Shown here: positions 1 through 5,606 of the stretch, in pieces
How positions within the stretch are numbered: the first letter of the stretch is position 1
How the letters are laid out: every line of letters begins with the position of its first letter
Assembly (NCBI GenBank): GCA_910584865.1
Contig: CAJUCE010000062.1
Location: 1 to 5,606 of the forward strand
Length of the DNA: 5,606 nt
Source of the DNA: an uncultured Acetatifactor sp.
Lineage (GTDB): Bacteria > Bacillota > Clostridia > Lachnospirales > Lachnospiraceae
Direction: 5' to 3'
Notes under the pieces: generated by a model
Seen by the model: the letters and a program-made list of their open reading frames with translations, nothing else
Told to the model about the DNA's origin: nothing
The model's database searches: none
Position numbers and translations under genes: made by a program

Positions 1-1331
1 AATTGGCGGCGGTCATCAGGAAAGCCTTTCTTATTTCCCGGACAGGGAAACCGGGCGTTGTTGTTGTCGATTTACCGAAGGATATACAGAGGGAATATGG
101 CAGTGACGACTACCCGGAAGAAATCGAAATCAGAGGATATAAGCCGAAGCTTTCCGTTCATCCGGGACAGTTAAAGAAAGCACTGGAAACATTGAATCAC
201 GCAAAGAAGCCCGTCTTTTTGGTCGGCGGCGGCGTGAACATCAGCCATGCACATTCGGAAATGCTAAAGCTAGCAGAAATGACAGGGGTTCCCGTTGTTA
301 CTACCATCATGGGAAAAGGGGCAATTCCCACAACCCATGACTTGTATATCGGGAATCTGGGAATACATGGAAGCTATGCAGCCAATACAGCTATCAGTAA
401 TTGTGACGTCCTCTTTTCTATCGGGACAAGGTTTAATGACCGCATAACAGGAAAAACCGGACACTTTGCCACCCATGCGGCAATCATCCATATAGATATA
501 GACCCCGCTTCGATTTCCAGAAATATAGAGGTGGATATTCCCATTGTTGCGGACGCAAAAACGGCTCTTTTGGCATTGCTTGAAAAAGCGCAGAAATTAG
601 ACACGCAGGAATGGCTGGGGCAGATCAGGCAGTGGAAAAGCCAATATCCCCTTTCCATGAAAACAGAAGGGATGACCCCGGAAAAAGTGATAAGGGCAAT
701 CAATCATACGTTTGACAACGCGATCATTGCCACAGATGTGGGGCAGAACCAGTTATGGGCGACACAGTTCCTGGAATTAAGCGAAAAGAAGCAGATGCTT
801 ACTTCCGGGGGCTTAGGAACCATGGGCTATGGCTTTCCGGCTGCTATTGGAGCCCAAATCGGAAATCCGTCAAAGGATGTTATCGTTATTTCTGGGGACG
901 GCGGCATGCAGATGAACATTCAGGAAATGGCGACCGCAATCTGCTATGAACTTCCAATCACCATCTGCATACTTAACAACGGTTATTTGGGGAATGTACG
1001 GCAGTGGCAGGAAATGTTTTTTGACAGGCGTTATTCCAGCACCTGTATGCGGTACAGGAAAAGCTGCCCCAGCAGCTGTAATGCTCCGACAGAGCGTTGC
1101 CCGGAATATACGCCGGATTTTATGAAACTGGCGGAAAGCTACGGAGCAAACAGTATTCGCGTAACAAAAGAAAATGAGATTGCCGCCGCCCTTGAAAACG
1201 CAAAATACACCTTAAAAGTACCTACTGTCATTGAATTTATCATTGAGCCGGAGGAAAATGTTATGCCGATTGTTCCGCCCGGCAATGCTTTGGACGACAT
1301 GATACTGGAAAGTGGGGATAAGGGAATATGA
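1..1331 (+). CDS. ilvB: Acetolactate synthase, large catalytic subunit (5' truncated by window)
   Basis: Thiamine diphosphate-dependent enzyme that condenses two pyruvates to acetolactate, or pyruvate with 2-oxobutyrate, as the first common step of valine, leucine and isoleucine synthesis in the cytoplasm. The frame is open from the window edge; 442 codons are present against roughly 550-580 for the family, so about 130 N-terminal residues are missing, including the catalytic Glu of the PYR domain. Counting from the codon at position 3, the central FAD-type domain carries GTRFNDRITGK (about 140-150), and the C-terminal ThDP domain carries GDG (298-300) and NN (325-326), the Mg/diphosphate motif, followed by GYLGNVRQWQ (327-336) with the conserved Trp335. 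The family-typical PDFMKLAESYGA segment follows. Two oddities are Asn331 where most homologues have Met, and a Cys-rich insertion holding Cys348, 355, 359 and 366. The TTG at position 3 is an internal Leu codon, not a start. The stop overlaps the ilvN start (ATGA). Identification is very secure. A catabolic acetolactate synthase (AlsS) is unlikely because ilvN follows. Confidence 0.96.
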   Translation, partial: LAAVIRKAFLISRTGKPGVVVVDLPKDIQREYGSDDYPEEIEIRGYKPKLSVHPGQLKKALETLNHAKKPVFLVGGGVNISHAHSEMLKLAEMTGVPVVTTIMGKGAIPTTHDLYIGNLGIHGSYAANTAISNCDVLFSIGTRFNDRITGKTGHFATHAAIIHIDIDPASISRNIEVDIPIVADAKTALLALLEKAQKLDTQEWLGQIRQWKSQYPLSMKTEGMTPEKVIRAINHTFDNAIIATDVGQNQLWATQFLELSEKKQMLTSGGLGTMGYGFPAAIGAQIGNPSKDVIVISGDGGMQMNIQEMATAICYELPITICILNNGYLGNVRQWQEMFFDRRYSSTCMRYRKSCPSSCNAPTERCPEYTPDFMKLAESYGANSIRVTKENEIAAALENAKYTLKVPTVIEFIIEPEENVMPIVPPGNALDDMILESGDKGI

Positions 1332-1828
1332 AAAAGAGATGGATTTGTTTATTTGTTGAAAATGATGTAGGGGTTCTTGCCAGAATATCGGGACTGTTTT
1401 CCGGAAAGTCCTATAACCTGGCCAGCCTGACCGTGGGGCCAACCGAGGACAGAACGGTTTCCCGTATGACAATCAGCTTAACCAGTGATGACAGAACATT
1501 TGAACAGGTAAAAAAGCAGCTGGGCCGGTGTGTTGAGGTAATTAAGGTAGTGGATTACACAGACATTGCGATCCATATGAAAGAGCTGATGTTTGTAAGA
1601 ATCAATAACTGCTCGGATCGGGATATTGACGGGATATTCAAGATTTCGCAAGTATTTCAGGTATCGGTTATTGATTATTCCCCGGAGACCGTGCTGATTG
1701 AAAGTGTACATACAGAAAACCGTAATAATGATCTGATCGCATTACTGGAGAAATGCTATGCAAACCGAATTGAAATTGTCCGGGGAGGCAGTGTTGCTGT
1801 TGAAACATTAAGCATAGCTGAACGATAA
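1328..1828 (+). CDS. ilvN: Acetolactate synthase, small regulatory subunit
   Basis: Regulatory partner of IlvB, which it activates and makes sensitive to feedback by branched-chain amino acids. It has 166 residues, the normal length for the family (about 160-175). The N-terminal ACT domain covers about 5-78, with VENDVGVLARISGLFSGK followed by YNLASLTVGPTED. By comparison with E. coli IlvH, Asn12, Gly15 and Asn30 correspond to the valine-site residues Asn11, Gly14 and Asn29, so valine inhibition is plausible (inference from the family). The C-terminal ACT-like domain begins near KELMFVRI (about 86-93). Ser28 stands where the usual motif has Gly (RGYN). The ATG overlaps the ilvB stop in ATGA, pointing to translational coupling; purine-rich GTGGGG lies about ten bases upstream. 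The symbol ilvH is equally used for this subunit. No ilvC follows: a terminator comes next. Confidence 0.95.
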   Translation: MKKRWICLFVENDVGVLARISGLFSGKSYNLASLTVGPTEDRTVSRMTISLTSDDRTFEQVKKQLGRCVEVIKVVDYTDIAIHMKELMFVRINNCSDRDIDGIFKISQVFQVSVIDYSPETVLIESVHTENRNNDLIALLEKCYANRIEIVRGGSVAVETLSIAER

Positions 1829-1932
1829 AGAGGAATGGGGCTTCTCAAAATTGGTCAATGGGGTGATAATATAGAAAGCGAATCAGAGAGGGCAGGTTAT
1901 TATCTTATATTTTTACGCCGCAGTGCGCCGGA

Positions 1933-1968
1933 AAGAGCTTCTGATTTATTTGGAGGCTCTTATTTTTT
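1933..1968 (+). terminator. Intrinsic terminator of the ilvBN operon
   Basis: The inverted repeat has left arm AAGAGCTTCT (1933-1942), a nine-base loop (1943-1951) and right arm GGAGGCTCTT (1952-1961). All ten positions pair if two G-U pairs are allowed. The stem is followed by A and then six T (1963-1968). It starts about 105 bases after the ilvN stop and no credible gene crosses it. The T tract lies only on the + side, so it should act on rightward transcription. Confidence 0.88.
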
Positions 1969-2041
1969 ACATAAAGTCCGGCCCGTAGTGTCATCAGGAG
2001 AACTGCTATGGATGTAATATAAGAATGATACCTGTATTTTG

Positions 2042-2056
2042 TGACCATAATGGTTA
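2042..2056. promoter_or_regulatory. Short palindrome, candidate operator
   Basis: ACCAT-A-ATGGT (2044-2054) is a perfect 11-base palindrome around a central A. It extends to TGACCATAATGGTTA (2042-2056) with one mismatched pair. It lies about 85 bases upstream of the exporter ATPase start and contains the -10-like CATAAT. An operator for the TetR-family repressor coded in the same operon is a reasonable guess, but nothing in the sequence proves binding, and 11-base palindromes also arise by chance in AT-rich DNA. Confidence 0.3.
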
Positions 2057-2059
2057 TAT

Positions 2060-2082
2060 TGACATTAGCAGCATTGCTGTCA
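2060..2082. promoter_or_regulatory. Dyad TGACA-N13-TGTCA, candidate operator
   Basis: Five-base arms TGACA (2060-2064) and TGTCA (2078-2082) are symmetric about base 2071. A further matching A/T pair (2067 with 2075) lies inside. The left arm forms most of a perfect -35-like TTGACA (2059-2064), so a protein bound here could block polymerase. The same bases can also fold as a hairpin, AGCA-gcat-TGCT extended by TGAC/GTCA with a three-base bulge. It is a second candidate site for the TetR-family regulator. This is a suggestion only. Confidence 0.3.
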
Positions 2083-2126
2083 CCTGGAATAAAATCAGCA
2101 AACATGTTGAAAGAAACAGAGTTACG

Positions 2127-2133
2127 AAAGGAG
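2127..2133 (+). promoter_or_regulatory. Ribosome binding site of the ABC ATPase gene
   Basis: AAAGGAG, seven bases before the ATG at 2141, is a near-ideal Shine-Dalgarno sequence and fixes the start. Its strength fits a gene that begins its own transcription unit. Confidence 0.85.
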
Positions 2134-2140
2134 ATTTCTA

Positions 2141-2854
2141 ATGCTTCATATTGAACATTATTCGAAAACGTATCCCGGCGGGAAGAAGGCGGTGGATGAC
2201 CTGACCTTACATGTTGAGCCAGGTGAGATCTATGGATTCATCGGCCACAATGGAGCAGGTAAAACCACCACACTTCGGGCTGTGGCCGGGGTGATGGACT
2301 TTACGGAAGGCACCATCACCATTGACGGCCACGATATTAAGAAGGCTCCTGTGCAGGCGAAACGTGTCACCGCTTTTCTGCCGGACAACCCGGACATCTA
2401 TGCGTTTATGAAAGGGATTGATTACCTTAATTTCATTGCCGATCTGTATGACATTCCTGCAGATCAGCGTACCGCAGACATTGGCAAATATTCCGATGCT
2501 TTTGAACTCACGGACAACCTGGGTTCCCCCATTGGAAGCTATTCCCATGGGATGCGGCAGAAGCTGGCTTTAATTTCTGCTTTTATCCGGCGGCCCAGGC
2601 TGCTGATTCTGGATGAACCATTTGTAGGTCTGGACCCTTCGGCTGCACATATAATGAAAGGTTATCTGTCAGAATTATGCCAAAGCGGGTCAGCGGTATT
2701 TTTTTCCACTCATGTACTGGAGGTGGCGGAAAAGCTGTGCGACCAGATTGCCATTATCAAAAACGGGAAACTGATACAAAGTGGCCCTACGGCAGAGCTG
2801 GTGGGGGATTCCTCCCTGGAAAGCGTATTTTTAGAACTGGAGGGGGAGCGATGA
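2141..2854 (+). CDS. ABC-2-type exporter, ATP-binding subunit
   Basis: Cytoplasmic ATPase that should power the membrane protein coded next. It has 237 residues, normal for a BcrA/EcsA/YtrB-like ATPase. The order of motifs is complete: A-loop Tyr11, Walker A GHNGAGKT (35-42), Q-loop region FLPDNPDIY (79-87), signature YSHGMRQ (134-140), Walker B LLILDE (154-159) with catalytic Glu159, D-loop LDP (164-166) and switch His191 in STHVLE. The Q-loop position is Asp82 rather than Gln, and the signature departs from LSGGQ; both occur among exporter ATPases of this type as I recall them. The start is fixed by AAAGGAG. The stop overlaps the permease start (ATGA), a sign of a tightly coupled pair. Substrate unknown: drug, peptide or lipid export are all possible. 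Confidence 0.93.
   Translation: MLHIEHYSKTYPGGKKAVDDLTLHVEPGEIYGFIGHNGAGKTTTLRAVAGVMDFTEGTITIDGHDIKKAPVQAKRVTAFLPDNPDIYAFMKGIDYLNFIADLYDIPADQRTADIGKYSDAFELTDNLGSPIGSYSHGMRQKLALISAFIRRPRLLILDEPFVGLDPSAAHIMKGYLSELCQSGSAVFFSTHVLEVAEKLCDQIAIIKNGKLIQSGPTAELVGDSSLESVFLELEGER
2839..2846 (+). promoter_or_regulatory. Ribosome binding site fixing the permease start
   Basis: GGAGGGGG lies inside the end of the ATPase gene. Its GGAGG core is seven bases before the ATG at 2851. This supports that ATG, with the ATGA overlap, over the in-frame ATG at 2677, which would add 58 non-membrane residues overlapping the ATPase gene. Confidence 0.8.
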
Positions 2855-4443
2855 ATAAATTTTTTGTCCTGTTGAACGTCAGCCTCCGGTCCATGCTTCT
2901 TTCCTCAACCAATTCCAGGGGACGCAGTAAGAGAAAAGCGGCTACCGGGCTGGGCGCGGTCTTTCTCATTGCCTTTCTGGGGCTGTATCTGTCCGGGCTT
3001 TACAGTTATATGCTGATGAAGGCGCTGGCACCATCCAATATGGAAGTGTTGGTATTTGTGTTCATGGGCATGGTGGCACTGGTGGGCGGGCTTTTGTTTA
3101 CCACCTTTGCGGTGAAGGGCGTGGTATTTGGCGGAAAGGACAATGACCTGCTGCTGAGTATGCCGGTGCCCACAACCATGCTGATGGCCAGCCGGGTAAC
3201 TGCCATTTATCTGGAAAACCTGCTGTTCGCCGTTTTCGTACTGGTTCCCGCCGGGGTAATCTGTACGTTTCTGACACAAAACGGTGTGGGGCTTAGCCTG
3301 CTGTTCTGGATGCGGCTGGGGATCGCGGTGCTGGCCCTTCCGCTGCTGGATACGGCGCTGTCCGTATTGTTGGGGGCGCTGGTGGCCTTTCTGTCTGTCC
3401 GGGTGTCCCGCAGAGCGTTGGGGCAGAATATTGTGATGGGAATATTCATGGCAGCAGTGTTCTATTTCTCGTTTCATCTAAGCGGTATGATTAACAGTCT
3501 TGCTGAGAATGCCGCCGGAGTGAAAAACTCCCTTACCTGGGCGGCACCCATGCTGTGGATGGGGGAAGGCATTATGGGAAACTGGGGGCTGCTGCTGGCC
3601 TTTGTCCTTTGCTGCGTGTTCCCGTTTGCCCTGGTGGTAATGGGCCTTGGACGGGGATACCGTCAAGCCGTGACTGCTTTTACCGCACGGTCCGTACAGA
3701 GCAATTACAAACTCTCGGCACAGACTGCCTCCGGACCGAAGAAGGCTTTGCTGAAAAAGGAAATGCAGCGTTTTTTTGGTACGCCCATGTACTTCTGGAA
3801 TGCCGGTATCGGTCTGCTTATGCTGCTGGCCGCAGGGGCAGCCTCCCTGGTTATGAGAGAGAAACTGTTGGCTTATGTGGAAATGGCAGGGTATCCTTTA
3901 CCGTTGCTTCCCATGGCGGCAGCCGTGATTGGTTTCTGCCTCTGCACCTGTCCCATCACTGCGCCTTCTATCAGTCTGGAGGGAAAATACCTGTGGATTT
4001 TGCGGGAATCCCCCATAGAGGAAAGCTCCCTGCTCTGGGTTAAGGTTGGCTTTCAGCTTCTGCTGACCCTGCCCTGTACGGTAATTGCCGGGCTGTGTAT
4101 TTCGATTGCTTTTGGTTTTTCTTTGCGGCAGGGGGCGGTGCTGCTCATTGCCACACTGCTTTTCGCCATAGGGCATGCCGCCTTTGGAATGCTTATGGGC
4201 CTGTGCTTTCCGAAGCTTGACGCAGTGAATGAAACGGTCGTTATCAAGCAGTCTATGGCCACGGTGCTGGCAATGTTCGCTTCCATGGCGGTACTTGGGG
4301 TGGCGGCAGGATTCTATTATCTGGGCAGTAAAACAACTCCATGGACCGCGCTGGCGCTGCCCATAGGGGTATTCGCTCTGTTTGCAACGGTATGTATCGT
4401 AATCCTTACCAGACAGGGACCAGCACTGCTGAAAAAACTATAG
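2851..4443 (+). CDS. ABC-2-type exporter, fused two-half permease
   Basis: Integral membrane subunit partnering the ATPase coded just before. It has 530 residues. After a short basic N-terminus (RGRSKRK, 23-29) I count about twelve hydrophobic segments, near 34-56, 66-90, 117-140, 152-180, 193-213, 245-265, 316-335, 351-372, 395-422, 428-452, 468-490 and 498-519, with a charged linker around 280-310 between the halves. A repeated motif supports two fused halves: G95-K96 ... P105 and G378-K379 ... P388 align without gaps at an offset of 283 residues. The EGKYLWILRESPI segment (377-389) is, as I recall, typical of large Firmicute permeases of this class (Pfam ABC_tran_2-like; not checked). The start at 2851 is supported by GGAGG and the ATGA overlap. 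The gene looks more GC-rich than its neighbours. The substrate is not evident. Confidence 0.88.
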   Translation: MNKFFVLLNVSLRSMLLSSTNSRGRSKRKAATGLGAVFLIAFLGLYLSGLYSYMLMKALAPSNMEVLVFVFMGMVALVGGLLFTTFAVKGVVFGGKDNDLLLSMPVPTTMLMASRVTAIYLENLLFAVFVLVPAGVICTFLTQNGVGLSLLFWMRLGIAVLALPLLDTALSVLLGALVAFLSVRVSRRALGQNIVMGIFMAAVFYFSFHLSGMINSLAENAAGVKNSLTWAAPMLWMGEGIMGNWGLLLAFVLCCVFPFALVVMGLGRGYRQAVTAFTARSVQSNYKLSAQTASGPKKALLKKEMQRFFGTPMYFWNAGIGLLMLLAAGAASLVMREKLLAYVEMAGYPLPLLPMAAAVIGFCLCTCPITAPSISLEGKYLWILRESPIEESSLLWVKVGFQLLLTLPCTVIAGLCISIAFGFSLRQGAVLLIATLLFAIGHAAFGMLMGLCFPKLDAVNETVVIKQSMATVLAMFASMAVLGVAAGFYYLGSKTTPWTALALPIGVFALFATVCIVILTRQGPALLKKL

Positions 4444-4459
4444 ACAAAAAACAGATACA

Positions 4460-4466
4460 GGGGGGG
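4460..4466 (+). promoter_or_regulatory. Poly-G ribosome binding site of the TetR gene
   Basis: A run of seven G, four bases before the ATG at 4471, is the only Shine-Dalgarno-like sequence for this gene. It would pair with the anti-SD CCUCC partly through a G-U pair. Runs like this can slip in length during replication, which would alter spacing to the start codon. Confidence 0.55.
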
Positions 4467-4470
4467 TTCG

Positions 4471-5073
4471 ATGAACGGGAAATTTTTTACGCTGCCGGAA
4501 GAAAAGCAGAAGCGGATTATAAATGCTGCGTATGTGGTATTTGCTGGCAGCAGTTACCAAAAAGCATCCATGTTCCGGATTGCGGCTGCCGGCGGGATAT
4601 CAAAGTCTCTGCTGTTCCATTATTTCCAGAATAAGAAGGAGCTGTATTTATACCTTTGGGAGAATATCAACAGGATATCCTGTGAAATAGAATTAAAGTA
4701 TTACAAGGAAACAACGGATTTCTTTGAGATCATGACCCGGAAGATTCTGGCAAGATGTGAGTTTATGAGAACGGCCCCTGATGAATATTTATTTTCCATA
4801 CGGGCCCTTTTTGCGGAGCCCTTGGAAATCAGGGAGGCAACCGGGAAGTCATATAAAGAAGTATATGAAGATGCAGCGGGTGAGCTGCTGGGGTTCGTGG
4901 ACCTTTCCGTGTTCCGCCCTGGTATTGACGTGGGAATGCTGCTGGAGGAGATTGACAGCTACCTGTTTCACAGTCTCTGGCAGATGCTATCTGCCGGGAA
5001 GCTGGACCCGGACGGCCTGGAAAGGGATTTTTTGAAACGAGTCGGGCAGTGGAGAATTGCTTATTTGAAGTAG
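4471..5073 (+). CDS. TetR/AcrR-family transcriptional regulator
   Basis: DNA-binding regulator of 200 residues, usual for the family. The N-terminal TetR domain is clear: helix 1 around EKQKRIINAAYVVFAG (11-26), then the helix-turn-helix at about 33-52 (SMFRIAAAGGISKSLLFHYF) and the family-typical FQNKKELYLYLWE (52-64). The remaining residues are the helical ligand-binding and dimer domain, which is too variable to name a ligand. It lies 27 bases after the permease and 23 before the membrane protease, so it is probably co-transcribed with both and likely represses its own operon from the palindromes upstream of the ATPase gene (inference). The start follows a seven-G tract. A regulator acting on other loci cannot be excluded. 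Confidence 0.9.
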   Translation: MNGKFFTLPEEKQKRIINAAYVVFAGSSYQKASMFRIAAAGGISKSLLFHYFQNKKELYLYLWENINRISCEIELKYYKETTDFFEIMTRKILARCEFMRTAPDEYLFSIRALFAEPLEIREATGKSYKEVYEDAAGELLGFVDLSVFRPGIDVGMLLEEIDSYLFHSLWQMLSAGKLDPDGLERDFLKRVGQWRIAYLK

Positions 5074-5096
5074 GCTGCATTGTGGGGAGAAAAACA

Positions 5097-5606
5097 ATGG
5101 ATATCATTTTATTTGTGGGCATAATCATCTATCTTATTATAACGGCATATACAGGGTATGCGGCGATAGAAAAATTAAAAGGGAATGAACTGTCAGAAGA
5201 AAAACGGATACAAAGATACCGGTTTTCCTTTCTGTGGAATGTAGTTTCCGGGGGTGTTGTCATGTTACTTATTGTTATGGGACCGGCTACCCTGGAGGAA
5301 ACAGGCTTCCGGCCGCTCCGCTTTTTGCAGGGAAGCCATAGGTATCTGATGTTTGGAACATGGATTCTATGCGGCCTGCTGAGTGCGGTATTTATTTTTC
5401 AAATAGCTGCGTTTTTGATAAATCCGTCCTACAGGGGCTCTGTTTCGAAACAGATAAAGGAAAAAACACATTCAGGGAAAGTCTATGACCGTGTTGTAAA
5501 CGGGCTTATTCCAAGAACCAGGCGGGAGAAGGGGTATTTTACTGTAACGGCGCTGGCAGCAGGTATCTGCGAAGAGATTGTATTCAGGGGATTTTTGTTG
5601 TATGTT
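5097..5606 (+). CDS. CPBP-family intramembrane metalloprotease (3' truncated by window)
   Basis: Membrane protein related to the CAAX prenyl protease/Abi (CPBP) family, whose members are membrane-embedded metalloproteases or bacteriocin-immunity-type proteins. 170 codons are present and the frame is open at the window end. Hydrophobic segments lie near 3-23, 44-62 and 84-108, with a fourth beginning near 147. The motif EEIVFRGF (159-166) gives the first family signature, EExxxR, with Glu159, Glu160 and Arg164. The later FxxxH and HxxxN/D-type motifs would lie beyond the window, so catalytic completeness cannot be judged. GGGGAG (5084-5089), seven bases before the ATG, fixes the start. The gene is too short for certainty about its partner, but its spacing of 23 bases after the TetR gene places it in the exporter operon. 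It may process or protect against an exported peptide, or be an accessory to the exporter (inference). Confidence 0.85.
   Translation, partial: MDIILFVGIIIYLIITAYTGYAAIEKLKGNELSEEKRIQRYRFSFLWNVVSGGVVMLLIVMGPATLEETGFRPLRFLQGSHRYLMFGTWILCGLLSAVFIFQIAAFLINPSYRGSVSKQIKEKTHSGKVYDRVVNGLIPRTRREKGYFTVTALAAGICEEIVFRGFLLYV

Larger units (their letters stand above)
1829..2140 (+). other. Intergenic region between ilvN and the ABC exporter operon
   Basis: This 312-base gap has no supportable gene. It holds the ilvBN terminator (1933-1968), then an AT-rich stretch in which the promoter of the next operon must lie if that operon is transcribed on its own. A perfect TTGACA is at 2059-2064, but no good -10 box sits 16-18 bases after it; TAAAAT at 2090-2095 is 25 bases away. 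CATAAT at 2046-2051 resembles a -10 box but lacks a -35 partner. Two palindromes (2042-2056, 2060-2082) are listed separately. The region ends with the ribosome binding site of the ATPase gene. Confidence 0.7.

Noticed and set aside
3..5. TTG as a start codon giving a complete 442-residue IlvB
   Set aside because: The protein would lack the whole catalytic PYR-domain start. The first residues match an internal stretch of the family, so the gene is simply cut by the window edge.
1835..2017. 60-residue + strand ORF after ilvN
   Set aside because: It runs straight through the terminator stem and T tract, its AAGAGG is almost touching the ATG, and its composition resembles no known protein.
2059..2095. 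TTGACA plus TAAAAT as a sigma-A promoter
   Set aside because: The spacer is 25 bases, well beyond the usual 16-18, and no -10 box fits at normal spacing. Kept only as part of the intergenic description.
1905..2105. 66-residue - strand ORF in the same gap
   Set aside because: No ribosome binding site noted, it crosses the terminator, and its sequence is not recognisable.
2677..2850. Upstream in-frame ATG extending the permease by 58 residues
   Set aside because: The extension overlaps the ATPase gene, is Gly/Arg-rich with no membrane character, and lacks a good ribosome binding site. ATG 2851 has GGAGG and an ATGA overlap.
2905..3477. 190-residue - strand ORF rich in His and Gln
   Set aside because: It is the antisense shadow of hydrophobic permease codons; the His/Gln richness comes from reading CTG-rich DNA in reverse.
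4341..4634. 97-residue + strand ORF spanning the permease-TetR junction
   Set aside because: It overlaps the ends of two well-supported genes in another frame and has no recognisable domain.

Overview
The window reads as ordinary chromosomal DNA from a low-to-moderate GC Firmicute. Lachnospiraceae or a related Clostridia lineage fits best, from the AGGAG-type ribosome binding sites, the tight ATGA-coupled operons, the cysteine-bearing clostridial-looking IlvB and the style of the ABC exporter proteins. This assignment comes from sequence character, not from a database search. Every gene I can support is on the + strand.

Region 1 (1-1828) is the end of a branched-chain amino-acid operon. It holds the C-terminal three quarters of the acetolactate synthase catalytic subunit (ilvB, cut by the window start) and the complete regulatory subunit (ilvN), joined by an ATGA overlap. 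Together they form the enzyme that starts valine, leucine and isoleucine synthesis, with feedback sensing through the ACT domain of IlvN. A strong intrinsic terminator at 1933-1968 closes this unit.

Region 2 (1829-2140) is a 312-base gap. It holds the terminator, then an AT-rich stretch with two short palindromes (2042-2056 and 2060-2082) that are candidate operators, then the AAAGGAG ribosome binding site of the next gene. I could not find a convincing -35/-10 pair at normal spacing.

Region 3 (2141-5606) looks like a separate four-gene operon: an ABC-2-type ATPase, a 530-residue polytopic permease joined to it by ATGA, a TetR-family regulator 27 bases later, and a CPBP-family (CAAX-protease/Abi-like) membrane protease 23 bases after that, cut by the window end just past its EExxxR motif. 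The likely reading is a self-regulated exporter with a partner membrane protease. The substrate cannot be told from the sequence.

The points most worth a second look are the Cys4 insertion and the unusual Asn in the IlvB active-site loop, the candidate operators upstream of the exporter operon, the ungapped internal repeat showing the permease to be two fused halves, and the exporter-TetR-CPBP gene set itself. I see no RNA gene, CRISPR array, insertion sequence or phage gene here.
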